Source of the DNA: Akkermansia sp.
GTDB lineage: Bacteria; Verrucomicrobiota; Verrucomicrobiia; Verrucomicrobiales; Akkermansiaceae
DNA: 9,351 nt
Assembly (NCBI GenBank): GCA_017555465.1
Contig: JAFZGH010000015.1
Span: 1-9,351, forward strand
Direction: 5' to 3'
Shown: positions 1-7,785 of the stretch, in pieces
How the letters are laid out: every line of letters begins with the position of its first letter
Numbering within the stretch: the first letter of the stretch is position 1
The notes under the pieces: model-generated
The model's database searches: none
What the model saw: only the letters and a program-made list of their open reading frames with translations
What the model was told of the DNA's origin: nothing
Program-made: the position numbers and the translations under genes

Positions 1-575
1 ACGCCTCCTTCCATGGCTGCGCGGATGTAGCGCATGGCAAAGGCGATGCCGCAGGAGGCGAGGACTGTGCCAGCGGCGAGGTGCTGCTCATCGGTGACCA
101 TGGTATACCCCAGAGCGGCAAATAAACCGTGAACAAGAGCCGTCTGTTCGTCTGTGGCATTTTGGCGGCAGATGAAGGTGACACCATCCAGCACTTCCAC
201 CGCAGTGTTCGGGATGGCGCGGAAGAGCGCGGGAGGCTCCGGGGCTGCAAGAAGCAGCTCCATTTCCTGCAGACTGATACCGGCCGCGACTGATACAATC
301 AGCTGGCGGCCTAAGTCGAGCGCAGGGCGGATTTCCTCAATGACTTCGCCGATGAACCACGGCTTGACGGCCAGAATGATGATATCAGCCTCGCTAGCTG
401 CCAGCGCGTTGTCCCTGGTGGCCTGCACGCCGGGCAGGGAGGCATGGATGCGAGCCAGACCGGAATCTGATTTTGCGGTGCAGATAAGGTCGGCGGCCTG
501 CCATGAGCCGGAGGCGATGAGTCCCCGGGCAATGGCACCGCCCATGCTGCCTGTTCCTATGATTGCTATTTTCAT
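1..575 (-). CDS. proC: Pyrroline-5-carboxylate reductase ProC (3' end beyond the window)
   Basis: This family catalyses the last step of proline synthesis, NAD(P)H-dependent reduction of 1-pyrroline-5-carboxylate, in the cytoplasm. The first 191 codons are present; usual family length is about 260-280. The N-terminus is a Rossmann fold with GTGSMGG at residues 7-13. It is followed by ILAVKPW (about 67-73), SVAAGIS (95-101) and RAIPNTAVEV (119-128, matching the family's R-x-x-PNTP region). At 173-179 the canonical SGSGPAY element reads ASCGIAF, a variant form. The ATG at 575-573 starts directly at the Rossmann strand and overlaps the nuclease stop by four bases (ATGA, 572-575), so translation is probably coupled. 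No Shine-Dalgarno is visible. The C-terminal dimerisation and active-site part lies outside the window. Family assignment is firm; exact substrate is inferred. Confidence 0.9.
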   Translation of the reverse strand, partial: MKIAIIGTGSMGGAIARGLIASGSWQAADLICTAKSDSGLARIHASLPGVQATRDNALAASEADIIILAVKPWFIGEVIEEIRPALDLGRQLIVSVAAGISLQEMELLLAAPEPPALFRAIPNTAVEVLDGVTFICRQNATDEQTALVHGLFAALGYTMVTDEQHLAAGTVLASCGIAFAMRYIRAAMEGG

Positions 576-1024
576 TTTGACTGTTTGCGGAAATCGTATG
601 GGTTGACGGGATTCTTATCCTGCCACAGACCTTTGCGAGCCTTGCGGGCGGCTTTTTCGGCGTCTGCCAGGTCTTTGGCATCCGGCGCGTAGTAGGCGTA
701 GTGCCAGGCCAGCCCTTCCTTCACCAGCTGGAGGTTGATATTCTTCTTACCCAGCCAGACAATGGCCACTTTGCGACCGTACTGGTCAGTGTCCTTCATT
801 TCCAGACGCACGGCTTTACCCCCGCAGAGTTCTTTCAGCCGGTTTCGTGCCTCGTCGGCGTACGCCTGCCCCCTCTCCGGAGCATCGATGCCCCAGAGCC
901 GCACCCGGGTTTTATCATCCGGCAGCTTGAAGGTGTCGCCATCCACCACGCGTTTGCATGTGGCGGTCATCGTTTCTGCCAGCAGCGGGCAGCATAGTAG
1001 CAAATAGAGTAGTATTTTTTTCAT
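572..1024 (-). CDS. Exported thermonuclease-family (SNase-like) nuclease
   Basis: A 150-residue protein of the staphylococcal nuclease fold, which cleaves DNA and RNA with calcium in characterised members. Residues 1-16 form a short Sec signal (MKK, then a leucine-rich core, LLA), so it probably acts outside the cytoplasm. Catalytic positions are conserved: VVDGDTF with D30, RLWGIDAPE with R42, D47 and E50, and DQYGR with R84. These match S. aureus nuclease D21, R35, D40, E43 and R87, and the T41 position is Ala as in many bacterial homologues. Cys23 and Cys67 could form a disulfide. I chose the start at 1024 because it begins the signal peptide; an in-frame ATG at 1126 would add 34 residues inside the upstream gene. 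Both ends overlap neighbours as ATGA (572-575 and 1021-1024). An active enzyme is expected. Confidence 0.88.
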   Translation of the reverse strand: MKKILLYLLLCCPLLAETMTATCKRVVDGDTFKLPDDKTRVRLWGIDAPERGQAYADEARNRLKELCGGKAVRLEMKDTDQYGRKVAIVWLGKKNINLQLVKEGLAWHYAYYAPDAKDLADAEKAARKARKGLWQDKNPVNPYDFRKQSK

Positions 1025-2067
1025 GATTGGGAAAGGTTCTTCAAGGCCCGGCGGGCGCGGACCCAGTCTCTGACCAGCCACGCGCATGCGGGAATGAGCA
1101 GAGAGCAGATGAATGCCCAGATGCACTCGTGATACTGCTCCCAGGGGAGGGCGAGCTGAGCTTTTTCCGGGTGGGTGGCCGGGTATACCACGGGCAGGGT
1201 GGCACCCGGGGTGTAGTAGCGGGCGTCCTCGCCGTTGCGGCAGCGCAGGATGAGGGTATGGGGTGTTGCGTCGTGGAATATCACATTGAGGTAGATGACG
1301 TGCCCCCAGGTGAAGCCCCTGGCGCCTGTTTCTTCGCCCAGGTAGGAACCGAGCACCGTGGCGGTGTTGTGGATGCCGGTGCGGTTGAGGTGGTGAACTT
1401 TGCTGATTTCCGCTATGCTCACGCCAAGGAAGAACAGCCCGAAAAGAATCCCGCAGATGAAGACGACCATGTTTCTTTTCATGCTCAGTTTCCTGTAGAG
1501 TTCTTCCCGGGTTTTCCGGTCGAGCTCCACGGCTTCGCTTCGGGGCTCAGTTGCCTGCGCGTGCTCAGCCAGCAGTTCCAGTAGAGAATCTGCATCGGGC
1601 GTGTCGATGAAGCCCTGACCCGTGATTCGCGGTAGTTCCTGCCAGAAGGATTCTCCCGCCTCTATAGTGAAAAAGACCGAGGCACAGTTGTTGCTGCGGT
1701 GTTCCACCTTGGCCAGCATGTCGGTAGTGAGCGGGTATTCTTCCACCAGCTGCGCACCCCGGCTGACGATGGCGCGGCGGTTAGTGAGGGTATAGTGCGT
1801 CTGGCTGGTGGTGAAGAGATACCAGAGCAGCTTTACCAGCTTGCACGCAGGAATGGCCAGGAGAATTCCCGACAGTATCTTTGCCCATGTTTCGACCATG
1901 CACCCCAGGCTGTGCCTGCCCAGAAAGGCAATGAGCCAGACCACGCTGCATGTCACCAGCAGCCGCCAGAACCGTGCTTTCAGGCGAAGAAAGCGAGGGC
2001 GGGCGTGCCAGAGCACACGCTCGCCCTCGTCCATCTGTCGGAGCAGCTCTGCCGGGGGATTAGTCAT
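1021..2067 (-). CDS. Membrane protein with bacterial PH-like and DUF3592-like domains
   Basis: A 348-residue protein with four predicted membrane segments, at about 34-50, 62-86, 198-220 and 314-333. The N-terminal half begins EGERVLWHARP (14-24) and, after the first helix pair, has HYTLTNRRAIVSRG (91-104). This is the pattern of bacterial PH domain (bPH/YdbS-type) membrane proteins. The second half, with ATVLGSYLGEE (236-246), a beta-rich segment and a YYTPGATLPVVYPATHP stretch (284-300), resembles DUF3592, a beta domain between two helices. No catalytic motif is visible and the function is unknown. Its start codon overlaps the end of der by 8 nt (2060-2067), and its stop overlaps the nuclease start as ATGA. 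Four cysteines lie in or beside the membrane segments. Family placement is from pattern memory, not a search. Confidence 0.75.
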   Translation of the reverse strand: MTNPPAELLRQMDEGERVLWHARPRFLRLKARFWRLLVTCSVVWLIAFLGRHSLGCMVETWAKILSGILLAIPACKLVKLLWYLFTTSQTHYTLTNRRAIVSRGAQLVEEYPLTTDMLAKVEHRSNNCASVFFTIEAGESFWQELPRITGQGFIDTPDADSLLELLAEHAQATEPRSEAVELDRKTREELYRKLSMKRNMVVFICGILFGLFFLGVSIAEISKVHHLNRTGIHNTATVLGSYLGEETGARGFTWGHVIYLNVIFHDATPHTLILRCRNGEDARYYTPGATLPVVYPATHPEKAQLALPWEQYHECIWAFICSLLIPACAWLVRDWVRARRALKNLSQS

Positions 2068-3475
2068 TTCTCACGCGGGAGCGGGGCGAGAGCACGATGG
2101 GCACACCCGCTGCCTTGATGCGGGAGCGGATGGTGTTGCGCAGGTACTGGGCGTAGCTGTCTGCCAGCAGGCGCTTGTCATTCACGAACAGCACATAGGT
2201 GGGCACCGGAATGGTGGTGTACTTCTCGTTGACCGCTGTGGTGGCGTAGAAGAGCTTGAGACGCTTCTTGAGCACGCGGTGCTGGCCGGGAGGGTTCATC
2301 TCCATGGCGCGCTGGAGCAGGCGGTTGAGCTCGCCCGTACCGGGCATGTTGAGCGCCTCCTGCTGCACACGGGCAATGCTCTTGAAGATGGAGTCGATAC
2401 CCCAGGAATCCTTGGCGGAAACAATGGCCACCGGGGCGTAGTCCAGGAAGAAGAGGTTTTCTTTGATGTGTTCCCTCACGGCGTCCTTGCGGGCGCTCAT
2501 GGGGGCGTCCGGGCAGTAGAGGTCAAACTTGTTGACGATGATGATGCAGGGTTTCTTTTCCTCGGCAATGATGGAGCCGATGCGGCGATCCTGCTGGGTG
2601 ACGCCGGCGGCCATATCAATGACCAGCAGGCAGATGTCTGCACGGCGGATGGCTCGTTCGCTGCGCATGGCGGAGAATACCTCCACTGAGGTATCACGCT
2701 TGCTGCGGGGGCGCATGCCCGCGGTGTCGATGAGCACATATCCCTGGTCTCCGCGGGTGTAGGGCACGTCGATGGCATCGCGCGTGGTGCCGGCCACGTT
2801 GGAGACAATCGTGCGCTTGTCCTGGAGAATGGCATTCACCAGGGAGGATTTGCCCGCGTTGGGGCGCCCCACAATGGCTACCTTGATGGGCGAATCCTTG
2901 GTCACTTCCTCCTGCTCCGGCTCATCTTCCGGCGTGGCATCGGCTGCGGCTTCTGCCTTCTTGGGCGTGGCGCCCAGGGACTTGAGCATGGCATTGAGCT
3001 TATCTGCCAGGCGGGGGAACCCGCGGCCGTGTTCGGCGGAAGTGAATACATAGTCAGAGAAGCCGAGGTCGGCGAACTCACCGAGGTTCAGCTCCTGTTT
3101 TTCGGTGTCTGCCTTGTTGAGCACCAGGAGCACGGGCACCTTGCTCTTGTGCAGGTGGGCGGCGATGGTTCGGTCGATGGGGGTGAGGTGGTCACGGCAG
3201 TCGCACACAAACATGATGTAGTCTGCGGCGTTCATAGCGATATCCGCCTCCTGGGTCACCTGGGCAGCAAAGCCGTCATCCAGCGTGCTGCCGATACCGC
3301 CGGTGTCTACCACCAGGGCATCGAAATCAGTGATGCGCACCGGGGCGCAGAGACGGTCGCGGGTGACGCCGGGCTGGTCATGCACAATGGCAATGCGGCG
3401 GCCCACCATGCGGTTGAAAATGGCAGATTTGCCCACATTCGGGCGGCCTACGATGGCAATGGTCGGAGTAGACAT
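2060..3475 (-). CDS. der: Ribosome-assembly GTPase Der (EngA)
   Basis: Der has two tandem GTPase domains and a C-terminal KH-like domain and acts in late assembly of the 50S ribosomal subunit. At 471 aa it falls within the usual 430-490 range. Domain 1 shows GRPNVGKS (10-17), GVTRD (36-40), DTGG (57-60) and NKAD (120-123). An acidic linker at about 170-195 (AEAAADATPEDEPEQEE) leads to domain 2, with GRPNAGKS (203-210), GTTRD (229-233), DTAG (250-253) and NKFD (315-318). The region from about 360 to the end fits the KH-like domain and ends RSRVRND. All nucleotide-binding motifs are intact, so it should be functional. The start lies 6 nt after the stop of the upstream secreted-protein gene, and no Shine-Dalgarno is seen. 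It is the one clearly essential housekeeping gene in the array and may be co-transcribed with the envelope genes before it. Confidence 0.97.
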   Translation of the reverse strand: MSTPTIAIVGRPNVGKSAIFNRMVGRRIAIVHDQPGVTRDRLCAPVRITDFDALVVDTGGIGSTLDDGFAAQVTQEADIAMNAADYIMFVCDCRDHLTPIDRTIAAHLHKSKVPVLLVLNKADTEKQELNLGEFADLGFSDYVFTSAEHGRGFPRLADKLNAMLKSLGATPKKAEAAADATPEDEPEQEEVTKDSPIKVAIVGRPNAGKSSLVNAILQDKRTIVSNVAGTTRDAIDVPYTRGDQGYVLIDTAGMRPRSKRDTSVEVFSAMRSERAIRRADICLLVIDMAAGVTQQDRRIGSIIAEEKKPCIIIVNKFDLYCPDAPMSARKDAVREHIKENLFFLDYAPVAIVSAKDSWGIDSIFKSIARVQQEALNMPGTGELNRLLQRAMEMNPPGQHRVLKKRLKLFYATTAVNEKYTTIPVPTYVLFVNDKRLLADSYAQYLRNTIRSRIKAAGVPIVLSPRSRVRND

Positions 3476-3481
3476 ATGAGT

Positions 3482-4324
3482 TTAGAAGGGGCGTTCGGAA
3501 GCTTTGCGTGTCTTTTCGGAGCCGGGCTTGGGAGCCACATAAGGGGTGAGGCCGACAGGCATGATGCCTTTCCCCGTGCTGATGAGGTCCACGAGCTCCC
3601 CCGTGCGTTTGTAAAGCTGGGCAGAGGAGCGCTTGCCGTGGGTATTCATCACGGAATAGGTGTAGAATTCCGGTGAGGACTGGCAGAGCATGTGCAGGTT
3701 CTGCGCGCGGTCCAACAGGACAACAGGTTTCATGAAAGTGACATATTCGGCCATATAGCATGCGCCGATGACCTGGTTTGTGTCGCGGTTGATGGCCTGG
3801 CCGAACAGACAGTCCTTACCGTTGACTTTGGCAAGACGCAGGCTGAGTCTGATGGCTTCGCCGCGGGCCTGGATGTTGAATTCCTTGACTTTGCCACCGT
3901 TGGTCAGGGTGAAGAGAGCCCTGTTGGAGCCGTAGGTGCTGTTGCCATCGGGCATGCGGATGGTGGCAACGGCGGCGTAGTTGCCGGCGGTGCTCAGGCG
4001 GTAGAGCGATTTGAGGTTGAACTCGAAAGAGCGGGTGGAACCGGGGGTGAGCACCAGCTCCGGGAAACGCCCTGCGGCGATGGGGGAGATAAGACTTTGC
4101 TCTCCGCGCTTGGAAACAGTGAAGTTCAGCCAGGGACGCCCCGGTGTGTTCTTGAGGGTGATGGAGGCATCCGTCTGGTTCGTGATGGTGATTTTGAGGG
4201 CTACATTCTCACCCACAATGAAATCCTTGCGGACGGGCTGGAGTTGCATTTCAATCTGCGCATGGGCCTGGAAGCCGAGCATCAGGCAGAACAGGGTGAG
4301 CAGGCATTGATATATGTTTTTCAT
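3482..4324 (-). CDS. Secreted protein with an Ig-like beta-sandwich domain, function unknown
   Basis: A 280-residue protein that I cannot assign to a named family. Residues 1-22 form a clear Sec signal peptide (MKN, hydrophobic core, then QAHA before QIEM), so it is exported. Residues 28-142 look like an Ig-like or CARDB-type beta domain: FIVGENVALKITITNQTD (35-52) has the usual GE-V-L-x-N spacing, and it is closed by LTPGSTRSFEFNL and a Gly-Asn-Tyr strand. The 145-250 region is a second beta-rich part with three cysteines (C172, C189, C214), and the tail is basic and proline-containing. Its start overlaps the upstream fusion gene by ATGA (4321-4324), and der follows after 6 nt. Two asparagine/threonine-rich turns and the absence of enzyme motifs suggest a binding or structural role. 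It is probably a partner of the membrane proteins encoded upstream. Confidence 0.7.
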   Translation of the reverse strand: MKNIYQCLLTLFCLMLGFQAHAQIEMQLQPVRKDFIVGENVALKITITNQTDASITLKNTPGRPWLNFTVSKRGEQSLISPIAAGRFPELVLTPGSTRSFEFNLKSLYRLSTAGNYAAVATIRMPDGNSTYGSNRALFTLTNGGKVKEFNIQARGEAIRLSLRLAKVNGKDCLFGQAINRDTNQVIGACYMAEYVTFMKPVVLLDRAQNLHMLCQSSPEFYTYSVMNTHGKRSSAQLYKRTGELVDLISTGKGIMPVGLTPYVAPKPGSEKTRKASERPF

Positions 4325-5664
4325 AAGTCTTTATCTTTTTGATGTTCAGGGAAAGTAAGGCGGAATCCGGTGGTGGGGGCACTCCACTTGCGGTCGCTGA
4401 CCGGTCTGGGATGTCCCTCTGCATCGATCAGCAGGTAAACGGCTGTGCTATATACGCCGGGCAGGGGATTCTGCAGTTCGGTGCTGCTCCATTCCTGCGG
4501 GCTGGGGAAGGGAAGCTTCTGCTGCAGAAGAAGCTGGAGCTGTTGGGCTGAGGGAATGGTGCCGCCGCGCGTAGTGGCGTAGAATTGAGCCTGCCAGTAT
4601 GAGACCCCGCAGACCGGAACATCAGGGTGCTGTTGCTGGGTTTCCCAGTCAGCAGGTTCAAGCCCTCCTTCGAGTTCAGCCGGCAGTGCTTCTGTGCGGG
4701 GGGCTGCTTCCTGCAGGAACTGTGCATATTCAGCCACTGTCACCGGGTGTGCCATGAGACGGTAATTCACACCGTCCTGGTGGCAGAGCAGGGCTGTTTC
4801 GTTGGCTGCGGGCAGGTGTTCAGGTTCGGCGAGACCGAACAAGGAGCCCAGACAGGAGAGTGCGATGATGAGTGTGCCGCAGATGCCTAGATACGTGCCC
4901 CAATGGCGCAGGAAGTTCCGCGTTTGCAGCAGCAGCGGATGGTGGGTCAGTTTGTAGTGCGTGGTGCTTTCCACTGCCTGCCGTTCGGATTCTGCCAGCT
5001 GGTGCAGGATAGTGCCGGCGGTTTCGCCGACAGTGTGCCAGCTCAGCCATGCCCCCTCGTATCCTTCGTGAAGCCACTGCACCAGGGTGGAAATGCGCCC
5101 GCGCCCCGGTTCCTGCTGCTGTGGCAGGAGCTTCCAGAGCGCAGCTGCCAGCGCCTGCATCTGTTGCCGGGGCTCGCAGGTGATATCCTCTGTGAGGGGG
5201 GAGAGGAAGTGCGGCGTCCCCTGAGGTTCCATGTAGATAGAGGAGGAGGCCAGAGGCATGGCGCTGAGGCCTGCCATGCTGCAGAGATCATACATTTCTG
5301 CGGCGGCCTGAATGATGCGGCAGAGCTGGGGCACGGATAGGCAGCTGCCTGCGGAGGCAATATCGGCCAGTGAACGGCCTTTTGGCATTTCCTGCGTCAG
5401 AAGCCAGAATCCCCCCACTTGCAGCGATTCATACACGTGGGCTACATGCGGCAGCTCCGATGAGGCAACCCGCAGGCGGGACTGTGCCAGGAAGGATGCC
5501 TCTTCCTCATGCGAAGCCGCAGGAGACAGCACTTCCAGCACCACGGCGCGATCTACGTGATTCTGCTGTGCTTCGTATAACGCGGTGTTGGCGCGCAGTT
5601 CAAGCAGCCGGGTCAGGGAATATTCCCCCAGCTGCAGCGGTAATTCTGGAAAAATCGGTATCAT
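4321..5664 (-). CDS. Membrane protein fusing a degenerate Ser/Thr kinase-like domain to a degenerate FGE/SUMF1-like domain
   Basis: A 447-residue protein. Residues 13-180 follow the Hanks kinase layout, but the catalytic residues are replaced. The VALKVL strand reads VVLEVL (41-46), with Glu44 at the ATP-anchoring lysine. The catalytic-loop stretch GIVHRDIKPSNILLD aligns without gaps to GLSAMPLASSSIYME (132-146), so HRD is AMP and the metal-binding Asn is Ser142. DFG is S155-P156-L157. The glycine loop lacks its glycines. A single hydrophobic helix lies at about 254-278. Residues 290-437 match the formylglycine-generating-enzyme fold: HPVTVAEYAQFL (306-317), PVCGVSYWQAQFYATTRGG (350-368), TIPSAQQLQ, EWSS (391-394) and a closing GFRL (433-436). 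The domain is short, and I see only Cys352 near the core and no paired copper-binding cysteines. It is probably a non-catalytic scaffold or sensor. Kinase side in the cytoplasm and FGE-like side outside is the simplest topology. Confidence 0.72.
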   Translation of the reverse strand: MIPIFPELPLQLGEYSLTRLLELRANTALYEAQQNHVDRAVVLEVLSPAASHEEEASFLAQSRLRVASSELPHVAHVYESLQVGGFWLLTQEMPKGRSLADIASAGSCLSVPQLCRIIQAAAEMYDLCSMAGLSAMPLASSSIYMEPQGTPHFLSPLTEDITCEPRQQMQALAAALWKLLPQQQEPGRGRISTLVQWLHEGYEGAWLSWHTVGETAGTILHQLAESERQAVESTTHYKLTHHPLLLQTRNFLRHWGTYLGICGTLIIALSCLGSLFGLAEPEHLPAANETALLCHQDGVNYRLMAHPVTVAEYAQFLQEAAPRTEALPAELEGGLEPADWETQQQHPDVPVCGVSYWQAQFYATTRGGTIPSAQQLQLLLQQKLPFPSPQEWSSTELQNPLPGVYSTAVYLLIDAEGHPRPVSDRKWSAPTTGFRLTFPEHQKDKDL

Positions 5665-6944
5665 TCGGGCAGGGGGAGTTCAGGCAGGAAATCAGATACA
5701 GGTATGGCCTCTTCATCGGTCGGCACCAATCCATCATCCGGCAGAAGTGAATTACCCGGTGTGTACTGGCGGCGGTTGCGGGCATTGAGCCGTTGTTCCT
5801 GGAGAATCAGTGAGGCAGGCGAGCTGATGCAGTCCAGAGGTTCACCCTTGTAGTAAAGCTTGGCGGTAAAACCGTAGTAACGGATATCTCCGTATGCATC
5901 CATTTCTTCCTGGGTGAGTGGAGCCAGCTTGTAGGAAACTTCCAGATTTTCCTCCCACGCTTCCCAACTGGGGCTTTCGTTTGTCCATTTCCAGTCTACC
6001 TGGCCGCGGCTGAATGCGATGCGGCGTCCGTTCACGATATCGAAGAACTGAATGTGGATGTACAGATCATCCAGTCTCACAGATTCACCTGGCGCAAGGA
6101 GTATGGGCAGCAACATCTGTACCTGTTCGCCCTGGTCGGGGGTATAGTTGTGCTTCAGCTGGTGCGGGCCGAAGGAAAGCTTGCCCCGCATGGCGGCGGT
6201 CTGGTCGAATCCGTATGTGAGGCGCTGGGCGGCGCGCTGAAAGTAACTCCCTGCGCGGTCTCTCATCTGGAACACCTTGGTGTAGTACTCGCGCGCCTTC
6301 TTCGGGTTGAGCAGCTTGTCGTATGCCATGCCGAAGTAATAGAGCAGGGCGGGGTGCTCGGCCGAAAGCATGCTGCCCTCCTCCAGACAGAGGATGCACT
6401 GGCGCATATCACCTGCCGTCATGGCAGTCACACCTTGGCGGATGAGGCTTTCCAGGTCTTCCCGGTCTGCGGCACTCAGTTTGCTGTTGGCCTCCTGTTC
6501 GGCGGGTGATGCAGGCTGAGCTTCAGGTTCTTCCAGCTCCGGGAAATCAAATCCGCCCTCTTGAGCCAGAATGGTGTCCACATCGCGCACACGCAGGGGC
6601 GGCGGGGCATCGGTCTCTTCTTCTACTTCTTTCGGACTAGCCGCAATACCGGCTGCACCCTGTGTGTTCAGACTCATCTGAGCCAGTTCACGGGCTTCAA
6701 TCACAGCCAGCTGAGCTCGTGATACTTCCAGTGAGCGTTCGTAGGCCATATCCAGACGCCGGGTGACTCCCACCCCCAGCACGGCCAGTTCCACCGCAAT
6801 GGCGGCGATGAGCCCCATGACCACGACACGGCGGCACACGAGGACATGCAGCAGCTTTCTGCTGCAGCGCCGGATGCGCAGCAGCAGGCAACGGGATGCC
6901 GGGCAGATGCTCTGCTCAGCCTGCTGTGTTTTCTGTTTGCTCAT
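5661..6944 (-). CDS. Single-pass membrane protein with TPR-like repeats and a C-terminal beta-rich domain
   Basis: A 427-residue protein of unrecognised family. A strongly basic, cysteine-containing N-terminus (1-38) precedes one membrane helix at about 40-60 (VVVMGLIAAIAVELAVLGVG), so the positive-inside rule puts the N-terminus in the cytoplasm and the bulk outside. A probable coiled coil follows (64-95), then a Glu/Pro/Ala-rich linker (100-155). Two TPR-like helical pairs span about 162-235, with the ALLYYFGMAYDKLLNPKKAREYYTKVF segment showing TPR spacing. Residues 255-385 are a beta-rich domain with repeated Tyr, Trp and Phe, and the tail is acidic and proline-rich. The start lies 29 nt inside the upstream gene, and the stop overlaps the fusion gene as ATGA (5661-5664). 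A later Met43 would remove the basic tail but keep the helix. TPRs suggest assembly of a protein complex. Confidence 0.7.
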   Translation of the reverse strand: MSKQKTQQAEQSICPASRCLLLRIRRCSRKLLHVLVCRRVVVMGLIAAIAVELAVLGVGVTRRLDMAYERSLEVSRAQLAVIEARELAQMSLNTQGAAGIAASPKEVEEETDAPPPLRVRDVDTILAQEGGFDFPELEEPEAQPASPAEQEANSKLSAADREDLESLIRQGVTAMTAGDMRQCILCLEEGSMLSAEHPALLYYFGMAYDKLLNPKKAREYYTKVFQMRDRAGSYFQRAAQRLTYGFDQTAAMRGKLSFGPHQLKHNYTPDQGEQVQMLLPILLAPGESVRLDDLYIHIQFFDIVNGRRIAFSRGQVDWKWTNESPSWEAWEENLEVSYKLAPLTQEEMDAYGDIRYYGFTAKLYYKGEPLDCISSPASLILQEQRLNARNRRQYTPGNSLLPDDGLVPTDEEAIPVSDFLPELPLPE

Positions 6945-7701
6945 ACTCCAGAATCTCTCCCTCGTAGCGTGCCAGGAGAGCTTTCATGAATTCTTCTGCG
7001 GGTTGCCCGGCGGACGGGTCGAAGCCACCGTAAGTCATGCCATCGAGCCGGATTTTTCTGCCCTTTACCGTGGCGTAGGCCACTCCCTTGAACCCTTTGC
7101 CCCATTGGCGGAGATCCAGACGTGATATATCAGCAATCTGGAACAACTGCCCTGCTGCCGTCACGGTATCTCCCTGCAGGCTCATCACACGGCTGCGGGT
7201 GCGCAGAATGAAGAAAATGATGATGGCGCTGATGACCATGCACACGCCACCGGCAATCCACTGTTCGCGGATAGCGGCGGTATCAAAGGGATGCTCTGCT
7301 GGCTTGACCGGGTAGTGCATGCGGGCGGTGTAGGCGGTCCAGCACTCGGCCCAACTTTTGCTCATGGCGGCGAAATCGGCGGCTTCGGCCGGGGTGGTGC
7401 GGGCAGCTTCGCAGTCGGCAGGCAGGGGGTATTTGCCCTCCATCATCCATTCGCCGTCCACCTGTTCGGCGGAGATGAGGGGGTGTAATGCCTTTTCGGT
7501 TCCCCAGGAGGTGGAAGAGCTGGCTTCTTTGCCCAGTGCGGCAAATGCCTGGTAGGAGAAAAAAACTTCGTTGGCTTTGCGGTAGCCCACGGCTCCATCG
7601 TAGAAAAAGTACAGGCCGAAGCCGAAAAACGCTGCCAGCACAATGGCAAAACGTACAAAAGTGTCCCGCGTGGGACGGCAGATTATGGAATCACTTGTCA
7701 T
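6916..7701 (-). CDS. Two-TM membrane protein with PH-like C-terminal segment, function unknown
   Basis: The first gene of the minus-strand array, 261 residues. A membrane helix at about 15-34 and a second at about 148-167 bracket an extracytoplasmic loop of roughly 110 residues (Trp-, Ala- and Glu-rich, with C97 and C120). The C-terminal segment 171-250 (RVMSLQGDTVTAAGQLFQI, DISRLDLRQWGKGFKGVAY, KGRKIRLDGMTYGG, then a final helix AEEFMKALLARY) has the alternating strands and terminal helix of a small PH-like fold, and would be cytoplasmic. No catalytic motif is seen. The start at 7701 is preceded by a TAAAAT -10-like box at 7711-7716, only 9 nt away, with no Shine-Dalgarno, so the mRNA may be almost leaderless. 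The last 29 nt overlap the next gene. It shares the PH-like theme with the 348-aa gene downstream of der. Confidence 0.72.
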   Translation of the reverse strand: MTSDSIICRPTRDTFVRFAIVLAAFFGFGLYFFYDGAVGYRKANEVFFSYQAFAALGKEASSSTSWGTEKALHPLISAEQVDGEWMMEGKYPLPADCEAARTTPAEAADFAAMSKSWAECWTAYTARMHYPVKPAEHPFDTAAIREQWIAGGVCMVISAIIIFFILRTRSRVMSLQGDTVTAAGQLFQIADISRLDLRQWGKGFKGVAYATVKGRKIRLDGMTYGGFDPSAGQPAEEFMKALLARYEGEILEYEQTENTAG

Positions 7702-7710
7702 CTGCGCGCG

Positions 7711-7739
7711 ATTTTACCACAGGAGAGCCCTCCTGCATA
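7711..7739 (-). promoter_or_regulatory. Candidate promoter for the minus-strand operon
   Basis: Reading leftward, TATGCA (7739-7734) is followed after 17 nt by TAAAAT (7716-7711), which matches the -10 consensus at five of six bases. The -35 is weak. The -10 ends 9 nt before the ATG at 7701, so the mRNA may have almost no leader. A CAGGAG/CTCCTG inverted repeat sits in the spacer and overlaps the -35. Confidence 0.4.
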
Positions 7740-7785
7740 GCGAAAAATGCCGATTTGCGCGTATGCTGACGCGCGAGCGCGTGTG

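Noticed and set aside
572..1126. Longer form of the nuclease starting at 1126
   Set aside because: It would add 34 residues in front of a clear signal peptide and lie 100 bases inside the upstream gene; the ATG at 1024 fits the signal and the ATGA overlap.
1808..2689. A 293-codon plus-strand open frame opposite der and the bPH/DUF3592 gene
   Set aside because: It lies opposite two genes with clear family motifs. Its His/Gly/Val-rich translation has no recognisable domain and is typical of antisense frames in GC-rich DNA.
3692..4342. A 216-codon plus-strand open frame
   Set aside because: It is antisense to the secreted Ig-like protein, whose signal peptide and exact ATGA junction support the minus-strand gene.
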